A DNA stretch of 64,000 nt from Achatina immaculata (taxonomy: Eukaryota > Mollusca > Gastropoda > Stylommatophora > Achatinidae), in assembly GCA_009760885.1 (NCBI GenBank), contig CM019693.1, positions 46,072,751-46,136,750 of the forward strand, read 5' to 3'. Shown piece by piece: positions 33,651-44,793 of the stretch (its first letter is position 1; the number at the start of each line of letters is the position of its first letter). The notes under the pieces were generated by a model. It did not search any database, was not told the origin of the DNA, and worked only from the letters and a program-made list of their open reading frames with translations. Position numbers and translations under genes: made by a program.

Positions 33651-34095
33651 GCTGCACAGCCCGGGCTGCTGTTGCGCAAGCCGATCATTCTTTTGGCGAA
33701 AAAGCGCTCTAGAGTTCCATGCGTGGGGAGAAAGGTTTTCGCTCCCTACCCGGGCGGCGAGAGTTAAGGTATTTCGATGCAGAAGAGAGTGGTTTGTCCG
33801 TCGAGCGAAGCCTATAAACGGCTAGCTAGCCAGGTTTGTGCTAACGCGTGGGTGGTGTACTACGGTTTTGTCGAGCGGTGGTCTCGAAATTGGCCAATCT
33901 CTGGCAAAAGTATCGGGTCTGCAGTATGTAATATGCGTTGGTTGTCGGTGCTGGGCTTTCTTCTCGTTCGTTAGAGTAGAGAGAGTCGGCAGCCGCCGCC
34001 GGGGTTGAAAGGGATCCAGTCTGAGCAAAGCGCTGTCTCCCTTTTCCCACGTCGGTCTGTCGCCAGATATCCCACTAAGGTTCGGTGAAGAAAGC
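33651..34095 (+). other. Probable rDNA 5' external transcribed spacer
   Basis: GC-rich sequence that ends exactly where 18S rRNA homology starts, as the 5' ETS does in an rDNA unit. It has no coding potential. A pyrimidine/purine-rich tract and CCGGGCGGCGAG lie near 33750. The call rests only on position and composition. Confidence 0.5.
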
Positions 34096-34467
34096 TATCT
34101 GGTTGATCCTGCCAGTAGTCATATGCTTGTCTCAAAAATTAAGCCATGCATGTCTAAGTTCACACTGTCTCACGGTGAAACCGCGAATGGCTCATCGATG
34201 TTCCTTAGATGACGCAATCCTACTTGGATAACTGTGGCAATTTTAGAGCTAATACATGCTTAGCAAGATCCAACCCTCGTGGAAAGAGCGCTTTCGTTAG
34301 TTCAAAAACAATCGTCATTGCTCTTCGCGGGGCTCGGCGTCCCAACTGGTGACTCTGGATAACTTTGTGCCGATAGTATGGCCTTCCGAGCCGGCGACGC
34401 ATCTTTCAAATGTCTGCCCTATCAAATATTGATGGTACGTGACATGCCTACCATGTTTGTAACGGGT
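34096..34467 (+). rRNA. 18S rRNA gene, first ~370 bases only (pseudogene-like fragment)
   Basis: The start TATCTGGTTGATCCTGCCAG is the universal 18S 5' end, followed by AGTCATATGCTTGTCTCA, TTAAGCCATGCATGTCTAAG, GAAACCGCGAATGGCTCAT, TACTTGGATAACTGTGGCAA, AGAGCTAATACATGC and CCTATCAAATATTGATGGTA. Homology stops after GTTTGTAACGGGT, where normal 18S would go on for another ~1.4 kb. After GGCTCAT the usual AAATCAGTTAT stretch is missing (34195-34200). The truncation and this deletion in a conserved helix mean it cannot be a working 18S gene. Confidence 0.9.
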
Positions 34468-34980
34468 CCGCTGGTGGCGAGATTCTTCAGTTGCCGTGTG
34501 TGGGGTGAAACTCCGCCCGGCCAATGAAGAAAAATGATATTAGGGTCGCTGCGCAGCGCCGTCGTGGAAAAGGTGAAGGATTAAGTGAAGTGACCGGTAG
34601 TCTCGAGGTCAGGACTACTCCAATCATGGCACCTCTGCTATAAAGGCCGGCCACGTCCCATACACACCCAAACTTGGGCAGATTGCCTAAACGGCTTAAC
34701 CCAGGGGTTAAACTAAGACATTGCTGGCGAGATTCTTCGGCTGCCGTGCGTGGAGCGAAACTCCTTCCGGCCAAAGAAGAAAATGCGAAAATGCGACTAG
34801 GGTTGCCGGGCGGCGCCGCTGTGAAAAGTTAATGGAAAGGATAAAGTGAAGCTTAATCAGTATGTCCAGTAGTCTCTCAGCAAGAGCTACTCATACCACG
34901 GCACCTCTGCTCTATAGGCCGGCCACGTCCGTATTACATCCATACTGGTGAAATATGCCTAAATCGGCTTAACTCGGGCG
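34468..34980. repeat. Two ~250-bp GC-rich repeats of unknown nature after the 18S fragment
   Basis: TGGCGAGATTCTTC starts at 34475 and 34725, and the two units align along their length: CCGTGyGTGGrGyGAAACTCC, CGCCGyyGTGGAAAAG-like, GGCACCTCTGCT, GGCCGGCCACGTCC, CGGCTTAAC. Each contains a hairpin at the same place. They may be rDNA intergenic subrepeats fused to the 18S fragment, or a structured RNA repeat. No coding potential. Confidence 0.75.
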
Positions 34981-35058
34981 AGTATGTTCTCTAGTTCCAC
35001 CTTTTTTTTTTACTATAGCTATCTCTAACACTTCTGACATCCTCAGCACTCCATTCCA

Positions 35059-35648
35059 TTATTTTAAGTTCTTGCTTTTTGGTAGTTTGCTGATGTTGTA
35101 TATTCTAGCCAGTAACTCTACTCTCATGTCTCCTGGCTCCACAGACAAACTGAGGGGACCTCCAGTAGCATAGGGTGGACTATTTTGCGGCAGGGGGCCC
35201 GGCACTGCACCTACCTGGTTAGTCTTCACAGGGCGAGCACCGTGTTTAAAAACTGCAGATATGGACATTTCACTGCCAATGATGTGTGTTACTCTGATTT
35301 TTGTGATGGTTCTTTTGGCTGGGTACCTCCAACTTTAGCACCTTTCCTTGCTAGGGCAGACTGTGGCCTTGCTCGGACTGTCATGAAGACAGTGGTGTAG
35401 GCTGGCCTGGACAAAACTTTGTTTTTCTGCCTATGGTGGCTGTACTTAAGCCCCTTCTCCATGTCAAATCCAGCATGCAACAATGGCTGGCTAGACAGCT
35501 TTGAGGAAGTTCTACAGAAATACTCTGACTTTGGGATGAGGAATCCAGTGAGTGCCCCAACAATATCCATTCCCCACCACCTACATTTTTCTGGTTCTGT
35601 CAACATCATTCTGATAGCCATTGTTGTAAAGATCCATAGGCTTGTCAC
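35059..35648 (-). other. Unidentified reading frames in two phases
   Basis: On the reverse strand 35648-35289 is open for 119 codons (KCRWWGMDIVGALTGFLIPK; SSQPLLHAGFDMEKGLKYSH; FMTVRARPQSALARKGAKVG). 35268-35059 is open in another phase (SISAVFKHGARPVKTNQVGA; LSLSVEPGDMRVELLARIYN). The composition looks protein-like rather than random AT-rich DNA. I recognise no family. It could be a processed pseudogene with one frameshift, an exon, or part of an unknown TE. Confidence 0.3.
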
Positions 35649-36052
35649 ATCCTGGCTTCATTGGTTTCACACTAGATTTTCCTCATCCCTTCCGGGGATC
35701 TCCATGTCCCCATCCGTCCACCAACCTGACATCACATTTTTAAAAAATAACAATTAGTGTTGATTGCTATAGGTTTCTGGGCTAAAGAAGTAGGCCAGAG
35801 TTTTTAAGCAAACAGATCTATGTTCCCTGTCTCACAAAGACTATGTTAAGATAAATGTGTTCCTAACACAGTTGTTCCCAGGAGTTTAATTTGTCTATTT
35901 CTGTTGTATTAAAAACATTAAAAATGAGCAAAGAAAAAGTTATATATAAAATTACAATATTTTCTTTAAATAACATAAAATAATCCATTACCACTGACCA
36001 TTATTTTTATCTTACATTTTAACAGTTTTTGTCTTTGATTTTTCAGTGATCG
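35649..36052. other. No gene seen
   Basis: AT-rich sequence between the unidentified frames and a LINE copy. Confidence 0.4.
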
Positions 36053-37640
36053 AAATTGTTAAACCTTGAAACCAACTTACCAACCCCACAATTAAATGTT
36101 AACCTAGATGAAATTAAATTGCATGAAATTGAAACAGCAGTGAATTTAATGGCTAACAAAAAAGCTGCAGATGAAGATGAAATAAAACCCGAAATGCTAA
36201 AAACTATCAATAGTGACAACATGAGACAACTACAAAGAATGTTTAACAAAATTTGGAAAGAAGAAAAGGTCTCTTCCAAATGGAAAAAAGGAATCATTGT
36301 TAAAATACCAAAAAAAAAGGCAACCTTAGTGACTTTAACAATTGGAGAGAAGCAACCTTAATATCAGTTGTGTCTAAAGTATTTTGCAAGGTCATTTTGA
36401 ACAGACTTAAAGATATAGTGGATACCACAATGAGAGAAGAACAAGCAGGATTTCGAAAAGGGAGAAGCTGTCTCGATCAGATCTTTACTCTCAGAATAAT
36501 ACTTGAAGAACATATTGAAAAGCAGAAACCATTAATACTGAACTTCATAGATTTTAAAAAAGCATTTGATAGCATACACAGAGATTCATTATGGAGAATT
36601 TTATGTCTATATGGAATACCATCTAAAATTGTCAACATCATTAAGGATTTCTACAATGGATATGTTTGTGCAGTCAAGACAGAAGAAGGGATGAGTGAAT
36701 GGTTCCAGATTGAAACAGGTGTGAAACAAGGATGTATACTGTCTCCTTCACTTTTTGGGATTACAATAGACTTCATAATGAAAAAATGCTGCACAGGTAA
36801 CACAGGTATTGACTGGGTACATGGGACCCAACTAGAAGATCTTGATTTTGCTGATGACATAACTCTATCAGTAATAATGTGAATTCCATGCAAGAAAAAA
36901 CAGATAGCCTGTCTTCACTGGCTAGCAAAATAGGACTTGAAATTAACAAGGACAAAACACAAATAATGAAACTTCTCATTAATCAAGATGGAAAAATACA
37001 CATAAAAGGGACAGATATTGAAAAAGTCAATCAATTTGCATACCTTGGCAGCTACATAGACCAGGATGGTGAAACTAGAAAGGAAGTTAGAATTAGAATT
37101 GCAAAAGCAGCATCAATCTTCAAGAATCTTGAGAACATATGGAATTCACAAGTTATAAGCATAAAAACCAAGTTAAGACTATTCAATTCAAATGTAATAT
37201 CCACCCTCATTTATGCATGCAAAAGCTGGAAAACAACTATAGAAACAGAAAAGAAATTAGACTCTTTTGAAAACAAATGCCTAAGGAAAATACTCTGCAT
37301 CAAGTGGAATGAATTCAAGAACAATGCAGAGATAAGACAGATGACTGAACAACAACCAGTCTCAAGGTGATCAGGAAAAGAGATGCATATATGTTGGTCA
37401 CTTGATGAGAAGAAATGATCAGAGAATCCCAAAACAAGCTATCAAGTGGAACACAACAGGCCAAAGAAAAAGAGGCAGACCACATGAAACTCAGAAGGAC
37501 ATTGTTAAGAGAGGCCAAATTAACAGGCATAAAATCCCTTTATGAGATTTAAAGACTCGCCGAAGATATGAAAAATTGGCGAACTACTTTGCGAGCCCTA
37601 TGTGACATTTAACGGCATGGGAAGGATATAAGATATAAGG
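36053..37640 (+). mobile_element. LINE family A, longer RT copy
   Basis: Covers LETNLPTPQLNVNLDEIK through RT (36370-36882: same motifs as the copy at 29349, catalytic FADD present) and the C-terminus (36879-37370). It shares with 29349-30665 the same one-base loss between FADDITL and the next frame (ACTCTATCAGTAATAATGTG) and the same one-base loss at GTCTCAAGGTGATC, so both descend from one frameshifted source. It ends CATGGGAAGGATATAAG plus an ATAAG tail. Confidence 0.9.
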
Positions 37641-38365
37641 AGATAAGAAACTAATTAACATTACTGCTGATATTTGTTTACTTTTGTATCATCATATATT
37701 TCTTTTTTTCTTTCTTTGTGTGTGTGTGTATGTGCAAGCGCACTTTGACATTTTACTGTTCTGAAAAGACTGTTGAGTAGGTGTACATATATTTGTGTGT
37801 GAATGATAAAGTCCTCTCAAAGTTGGATCTGTAGCAAATGGTTAGTTTCATTTATAGTAATTAGAAAACTTAATAAAGATTGGTCTAATTAGTATAAGCA
37901 GTAGTATTCAAGAATGATGATTGGGCATGGAAGATTTATGAGAACTTTACACTTAACTGGGGACATTGGAAGGGGTCTGCTGTAAGGAAAATAAGGTTGA
38001 TATGCTGGCAATGTTATCTGTCTGCTGTCAAACCCATTTTTAATAGTAGTTGGAATGGACATATATATATATATATATATATAGACAGCAGAAAGTTTAA
38101 GTTTTCTCTGGCAACATCTTTACTTATTTTGACAGTACCATTTTTACAATAAACCTGTATAAAATGAATTTGAAATTGTAAAAGGATGCATACCATTATA
38201 CGTAATTATTCAGTTCAAATATATATATAAAGGAAGGAATTTCCATATTTATTATATATTTGTAACATTTCACTTTTTGTCTTATTCATAAAATAAAATA
38301 CAGGTCGATTAAGAGGACAGAAAGAAGGTTTGACTTACATGTTTTATCCATAACAAATAATCACT
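37641..38365. other. AT-rich sequence with (AT)n, no gene seen
   Basis: It includes a short TG run near 37720 and an (AT)12 tract at about 38059-38083. No coding or TE homology supported. Confidence 0.5.
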
Positions 38366-40197
38366 CAATCAATCAAGTGCTGTGGCGTGATGATCATTTC
38401 TCTCCACAATTCCATCTTTAGACTTGACTATTGATCTGCCGGTGACTTTTCTCCTAGCCACACTGATGACATCAGTAACTTCTCTCTCTGTCTTCTTCTG
38501 TCTCTTCTTCCCTCAATTTTTCCACTTACCACATTCATTCATTCATTTGCATGTCCCTTGCACAACTTTGCCTCCCTAACAGCACTCCTGTAGGCCTCTC
38601 AGTTGTGAGAAAGATGGCCTGCTGCTATCCAAAAAATATTAAGTTTTTTCTCTTTAATTCTCTTTACTAGCAAGCCTTCTTCAATATTAAGTTCTTGTAG
38701 TATGGATATATTTGTTCGTTTTTTTGTGTCCATGATATTTGAAGAACTCTTCTGTAGCATTTATATTCAAAGGCATTTATGCGTTTCTCAGCTGTTTTGT
38801 TAAGTGTCCAGGTCTTACATGCATACGTTGCGATAGAAAAGATACATGCCCTTAAAAATCTTATTTTTGTAGTTCTGTCTGTTCGTCTCCACAGATTCTT
38901 TAGGTGTTTTACTTTCCGAAGAGCAATAGATGTCCTCCTTTTAATTTCCATCATTGTATCTCCGTTATTAGATAGCAGTGATCCAAGATATTAAAAAACT
39001 CTCCACTTCTTCCAGTTTTTCCTCATTGATACATATATCAGCTGCCTTGTCTGTTTTGTCAGTTGTCATCAATTTAGTTTTCTTCACATTAAGATAGAGG
39101 TTTTGCTCTTCACTATTCTTATGGACTGACATAATTAGTTTTTCCATTCCTTTTTGTGTTGTGGACGGTAATACTGTGTCATCAGGAAAATCTAACCTCT
39201 GGTATTTCATAACCTCCAATTGTTATGGCATCATAATATTCTTTGTCTATATCTTCTCTACTTCCCACAGTGTGTTCCAATTTTCCTCTTCTCAGAAAAT
39301 GTCCTATAAATCTCACTTGTTTGCCTCTGATTTTTGCTGTAATTTGCCTTTTAACTCCAGCCTCTCTTAAGATTTCTTCATTGGTTTTCTTTGCTGTCCA
39401 TGGTATCTTCAACATCCTTCTTATGAACCACGTTTCCATGGCCTCCATTTCTCGCTGTACTCTCTTATTCATGGACCATGCTTCACATCCATAAAATAAA
39501 ATTAGCTCAGTGTAACATATAAGTACTCGGAATCTCGTTTCCATTGATATGGATCTCTTGCACAAGATGTGTCTCATTGCCTGGAATGCTGACTTGGCTT
39601 GAGCACGTCTGCTTTTTATTTCATTGTGACATTTCCTATCCGCTGTTATATAGCTAAGTACTCGAATCGATCAATTTGTTTCAGTTCTGTGCCATCGATG
39701 GTAATGCTATATTTTGTTGGTATTCTTTTCTTTGAGATGACCATCGCTTCAGTCTTCTTTTTGTTCGGGCTGAGACCTTTACTTTTACTTTCATGAACCA
39801 CAATGTTCAGAAGAGTCTGTAGCTCCCCTCCACTTTTAGCAATCAGAACTGTGTCATCTGCATATTTTGTTAAGGTGTACCCACCAATTTATATTCCTGG
39901 CAAGCTTTCTATATTTATCATTGTACAAGGAGAAGAGATCAGGAGATAGAGCACACCCTTGTCTCACTCTCAATTTTATGTCTTGGAATGCTCCTATTTG
40001 GTTCTCAACCTTCATTGCTGCTGATTGCTGCCAGTATATATTTTTGATGAGTTTCAGATCTTTCCCATCTATGTTGATGTCTTCCAGCATTCTTATAATT
40101 TCTGTGTGTCTCACTTTATCGAATGCTTTACAGTAGTCTATGAAGCATAACTATAGGTCCATCTTTACTTCTATTGATCTTTCCACAAATGTTCCCA
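38366..40197 (-). mobile_element. LINE family E copy interrupted by family D
   Basis: The reverse-strand copy starts with an AATC-type tail and AATCAATCAAGTGCTG, as does the fragment at 43465. The family-E body is 38366-38533 and 39260-40197. Reading right to left it shows an RT part (FQDIKLRVRQGCALSPDLFS) and then the C-terminus (YTELILFYGCEAWSMNKRVQ; KIPWTAKKTNEEILREAG). The catalytic YADD block is disrupted. The break at 38533/39260 is filled by a family-D fragment. Confidence 0.85.
38534..39259 (-). mobile_element. LINE family D fragment inserted in family E
   Basis: ACTTACCACA (38524-38533) and ACTTCCCACA (39260-39269) flank it, a 10-bp target duplication with one change; the uninterrupted family-E site can be seen at about 43638-43650. 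The 3' tail is (ATTC)n/(GAAT)n, and coding matches the 3' part of the D copy at 23538-26068 (EEKLEEVESF; TWTLNKTAEKRINAFEYKCY), with a ~150-bp internal deletion near 38628. Confidence 0.85.
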
Positions 40198-40290
40198 GTA
40201 TATATATATATATATATATAGTTAGTGTGTTGTATATATATATATAGTATATATATAGTTGTATATATATAGTGTGTTGTATATATATAG
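40198..40290. repeat. AT microsatellite with GTGTTGTATATA units
   Basis: (TA)n broken by AGTTAGTGTGTTG at regular distances, at the 5' edge of the family-E copy. Confidence 0.9.
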
Positions 40291-40407
40291 TTAGTGTGTT
40301 GAAGTCTGCTGTTGTGTAACATTCAATGTATTCTGTCTTTGTGCATTCAGTTGTTAAGTAGAATTTGAAGTGCATGATGGGTGAACTGTTTAAATCAATT
40401 TATTCAC

Positions 40408-40780
40408 AATGGTTCTTTCACTAGAGGTTAGCACATTTTTCGAGAAAGCAATACGTACACCGATTTAGTGCAGGAGCAATTTATTGAAAAATTACCAGGA
40501 GCTTGTGCCTCATGGCAGTGAAGTTTATAAACTTACTGAGAAATTTCATGAAACAGACTCAATATCAGATCCACACTGTAGTGGGAGACTATCTAAACTT
40601 AAGGAGGAGAAGTTATTGAACATTTCTGACCCTATGCTTCAGAGTCCATCAAAGGCTTTGCGTAAGCTGGCAAAAATTTGAAATTCTTCCCATATAAAGC
40701 AACAGTGGTCAAACAATTGCTGTCAGCAGATCAGCATGCTTAATCGACAACTCCAGTCATAGCAGATGGATGTGGCTAGA
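40408..40780 (+). pseudogene. DUF4817-type transposase N-terminus, remnant
   Basis: From ATG 40409: MVLSLEVSTFFEKAIRT, a stop, then 40484-40681 VYKLTEKFHETDSISDPHCS, GRLSKLKEEKLLNISDPML, QSPSKALRKLAKI. This is the helix-turn-helix start seen in mariner-related DUF4817 transposases (xVxKFxETGSVxDxxxxGRP followed by a second HTH). The DDE catalytic domain is absent. It is distinct in sequence from the arms of the inverted-repeat element at 9744-10487 but of the same broad class. Confidence 0.6.
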
Positions 40781-41418
40781 TACCACTAAGATACAACTAA
40801 GATACCACTACAATACTGGAATCGATACTGGGTAATGCACAGCAACTTTGCAAATGCCCTATATACATATTTATATAACACATGCAGGCAAGCACACACA
40901 CACATTAGATCAGATCAGTGCCATGCTGATAGTGATAGGTGATAATCTTTCTCCATTTTGCTCAATCTTCCGTGTCTTAGATCAATTCACTTGTTTTCAC
41001 ACCAAACCTTGCAGTCAGGCCATCTCGGTATGTCTGTTTTCTTCACCCTCTCTGTCTTTTGCCATTTACCTTTCCAGTCATGACCAATTTTTCAAAACCT
41101 TCATGTCTGCTGATGTGTCCGAAAAACTTTGATTGTCCTTTTTCTTATGTATGGCACCAGTTTATATATGCTGTAGAAGGATTTCTTCATCAATGGTATA
41201 TTATATTTGTGCATGCACAGCATCAACTGTAGGTGGATGCCTCTGTGGCAGTACGCAGAGAGTCAGAGATATTGACTTTTTTGTGGACTATAATTGTGTT
41301 AGAAAGACTTACATGTTGTTGTTGCCTGTAAGAATTGGTAACACTACTTTACCACAAAGGCAATCTTGTCACTATAGTATACCCCAAGTGACACAACAAC
41401 AATGCCAGGTTCGCAACT
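40781..41418. other. LINE-like 3' region, diverged
   Basis: 40920-41230 has the look of a reverse-strand RTE-type 3' end (CATGTCTGCTGATGTGTCCGAAAAA, compare family D near 23745), but too diverged for a firm call. No gene seen. Confidence 0.35.
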
Positions 41419-41693
41419 CATCATCATCATCATGTGCCGTGCCGACTGGCGTTGGCTATTATGCTTCTCCAGAGTACGCGATCCTTCATGCATGCTATCA
41501 GCTCAGTTGGTGATCTCCTCTCACACCATCCCGTCAGACTGTCCAGTATCATTTCTCTTGGTCTTCCTCTTGATCTTCTTCCTTCTATTTTTCCTGTTGT
41601 TATAATATTTTCAATGCCCCCTCTTCTCATTGCATGTCCTATGAAAGTACATTGTCTCTCTCTTATCTTTTTGACAAGGTTTTTTGTCTCATT
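41419..41693 (-). mobile_element. LINE family F 3' end with perfect 14-bp target duplication
   Basis: CCAGGTTCGCAACT stands at 41405-41418 and 41694-41707. The insert has a (CAT)n tail and, on the reverse strand, the LINE C-terminal code NLVKKIRERQCTFIGHAMRR, KIEGRRSRGRPREMILDSL, RSPTELIACMKDRVLWRSII, ending ANASRHGT. It is similar to the family-E C-terminus. It is only 275 bp, so strongly 5'-truncated, and its reading frame is intact. Confidence 0.9.
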
Positions 41694-41724
41694 CCAGGTT
41701 CGCAACTGCCACAACTGCCACAAC

Positions 41725-42640
41725 AATGTCACATAATGAAAACTTGTACAGGACTCCCACTCAGTCAACAGGACTAACAGATAAGAACTCCATGTAGGTA
41801 ATGAATAGACTAAATTCCAAGATACAGATCAAACATTTATTGAATGAAAAATAAATGGTGAAAGATGGAGATGGGGAAGGAAAACAAACTGCCAACATGG
41901 CAGAGTGATTTAACAAGCAATACAAGAGCTTCCCGGGCGCGTAGTCAGTGCCATTGGGAAAAAAAGCCTGACAACAATAAGCAAGTAAAAACAACTACTT
42001 ACAATATAGTGAACTTCCAACACATCTCCCGAACACAAAATCTGTCCTGACGAGGACAATGCTCCTAACATCTGCATATCAGTACAAGGTAAAAGAACAT
42101 TGTCCTAAAGGACAATATGCTGAGCTAAAACTATTCCATTAGTAAAACTGACCTGCAACTACTCCACTGGTAAAATGACTACTCAGCAAAACATTCTACC
42201 CAAAATCCAATCTAACAAAAGTTGCTCAAGCTTAAATATTCCCTACAAATTTTACCTTGAACTTTCTCTAAAAGTTCACAAGACATCTGACCCTAGTGAA
42301 ATTGTCTGTCTACTGACTTTTGGTAATAAGATGTCAAATATTTCCAGATTTAACTTTGTTACTAAATATAACTCATCAAGAGACGGCTCATTAAATATAT
42401 TAATAATTCTTGTGAAGTAAACATGTCAGAACTGACCTTGAGTGAAAAAAAAAAAACATTCCAAGGCCTAAATTTTATGTACTAAATTTAGCTTGTGTAG
42501 ACACAATTAAAAAAAAATATTAATAATTCTCCTTTCATCTGCTTATGTTGACCCAGACATTTCACTTTTTCCCTTCCAACTTCTCCCAAACATCATGTGA
42601 GATTTACCAGACGTCAAGGCCAAGAAGGCTGAGTACTATC
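41725..42640. repeat. Interspersed repeat H, copy 2
   Basis: Shares blocks in order with copy 3 (50690-51690): TTTATTGAATG, a GGTGAAAGATGGAG block, CCCGGGC, TTTTACCTTGAACTTTCTC, AGACATCTGACCC, TTTCCAGATTTAACTT, GTGAAGTAAACATGTCA. No coding sequence. It may start with TGTCACATAATG, so an LTR origin is possible. Confidence 0.65.
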
Positions 42641-43464
42641 TATTTTTTTTTAACATTACATAAAGAGATGAATTAAAGTGGGACTTAATTCTGTGAATCC
42701 CACCATCAATTCAATTTACTTCCCTTTAATTGTAATTAAGCAGCCAAAAAAAAAATTATATGCTATTACAATGCTGCTGTTTGTAAAAAAAGTGTAAGAT
42801 AACTTTTAATAGAGAGACCAGTCTCAGATTAAATGATCACATGCAGAAACATCTTTATGACATCTCCCAGCATGCTTCTAAGCTAGCATCATTTCAATGG
42901 GCCCAACCACAAGGGCAAATCTGATTTCTAGTAGCAGCTACTAAACAATGTCACCAAGATGACAGAAGTCCCCTAGAGCTCAAGAACCACTGCACACAGG
43001 AATATGGGATGCATGAACCACATGGTTTGAACTCAAAATTCAGCTTCACTTGACATTCCTTTTCTCCACAATCATTTTCCTTCACTACTAAAGTATACTC
43101 TTTCTTCACCTGCAACTTGTACTCTAGAACCCCCTAATTGCACTAGACTACAAACCTTCTACCCCAACCACATTCATCTATTCATCCAACCATTTTTGTG
43201 GCTGGATTACCACTGTATCTGTCTCTTATTTCTACTTTCCTCACCCCCCCCCCCCCTTTACTACCAACCTATCACACATCCATGTCTTCATTTAAATATT
43301 CACAATGCTTTGTCACACACCTTCCTAGAAGCAGCTTCTTACAAGTCACAGCTAAGTGCTACCTTTTTTTTCTATTTTTTTTTCCATTCTATTTGTTGTA
43401 TAGCATTCATGTGAATGTATATTTTATCTTCTTTCCTTATTACTTTGCCCCGCATTGTTTGTAT
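42641..43464. other. No gene seen
   Basis: AT-rich sequence with a C-run at 43245-43256 and a T-run at 43364-43382. No feature supported. Confidence 0.4.
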
Positions 43465-43690
43465 GATTAATCAATTAATCAAGTGCTGTGCCACGTGGTG
43501 TAGGTGATCATTTCTCTCCACAATTCCGTCTTTAGACTTGATTATGAGATCCATCAGTGAATTTATTCCTAGCCACACTGTAAGTTCTCTCTCTCTGTCT
43601 TCCTCTGTCTCTTCTTCCCTCAATTTTTCCAGTTGCCACAATGTGTTCCAATTTTCCTCTTCTTAGAAAATGTCCTATAATCTTACCTGA
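43465..43690 (-). mobile_element. LINE family E 3' fragment
   Basis: TTAATCAAGTGCTGTGCCACG, the family-E 3' end, followed by about 200 bp of its C-terminal coding region. It shows the sequence (CCAGTTGCCACAATGTGTTCC) uninterrupted where the copy at 38366 carries the family-D insertion. Confidence 0.85.
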
Positions 43691-44430
43691 TTAAGGTGTA
43701 AACTAAAATGTCACAATTGTGCGCTCATTAAACTGTTCTAACTTTAATATTCAATGAAATCCAACTGAATTAGTGGACATGTTCAACAATCTTGGATCCA
43801 CAGTTACAATGGTCATCTTCTTTCTAGATGGAGAAATCAATATATGAATAGGAAAGACAACTATCACATGCAAATGGAATGACAAAAGATTAACCCTGAA
43901 GAGAAAAGCTCTGCCCTTAGCATTTTCTTTTATGGATCTGACAACATAGTCAAGATCTGAGGAAAAAAAAACAAACTCTTTCTATCTTTAATGCTAATGA
44001 GAAATAATGAACATCAAATGGCAAGATAAAATAATTATCTTTGAGATTCTGCAGGTGTGTTAAGCCTTCTTGTCATAATGACACCATTATTAATGATAAT
44101 AAAAATAGGGTGGTCATTTCTAAAATTCCACAAAGAAGGACACTGAACACATGTCACTGTCACAGGTTACAGTTTAGCTCTATCAAATTATCAGAGAAGC
44201 ACCTTCTCCAGGGGCTGAAATGCCCACCTGACGGGTGAGGTGGGAGGGTACTTTTCTGATAACCTGAAACACACACACACCACACCCACCACCCAGTTTT
44301 TATATAATCTTTGAACCGTGTTGCAAATAAAACAAATGGAACAAATAAGTCAACAATTTTCCACAGCTCACTAAAGCTTTTTTTAGCCTTAAATTTTTTT
44401 GCATAATCCACTCACTAATCAGTAAAATAT
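43691..44430. other. No gene seen
   Basis: AT-rich unique sequence. A (CA)n tract is at 44266-44286. No feature supported. Confidence 0.4.
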
Positions 44431-44793
44431 CCTATGCCATATAATGTTTATGATAGTCTAAATATGCCTTACAATGTTTATGATAGTCTAAATATACCTT
44501 ACAATGTTTATGATAGTCTAAATATACCTTACAATGTTTATGATAGTCTAAATATACCTTACAATGTTTATGACAGTCTAAATATGCCTTACAATGTTTA
44601 TGACAGTCTAAATATGCCTTACAATGTTTATGACAGTCTAAAAATGCCTTACAATGTTTATGACAGTCTAAATATGGCTTACAATGTTTATGACAGTCTA
44701 AATATGCCTTACAATGTTTATGATAGTCTAAATATGCCTTACAATGTTTATGATAGTCTAAATATGCCTTACAATGTTTATGATAGTCTAAAA
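44431..44793. repeat. 30-bp tandem repeat, 12 units
   Basis: Units of CCTTACAATGTTTATGATAG plus TCTAAATATG, differing by single bases. Because 30 is a multiple of three, one forward frame reads MPYNVYDSLN repeatedly for 124 codons. There is no splice or promoter context, and substitutions are not biased to third positions in an obvious way, so I treat it as a minisatellite. Confidence 0.95.

Noticed and set aside
34096..34467. Working 18S rRNA gene
   Set aside because: Stops after ~370 bases and lacks a conserved stretch after GGCTCAT.
40128..40375. YIYTTHYIY-type frames around 40.2 kb and 46.2 kb
   Set aside because: Translations of AT microsatellites.
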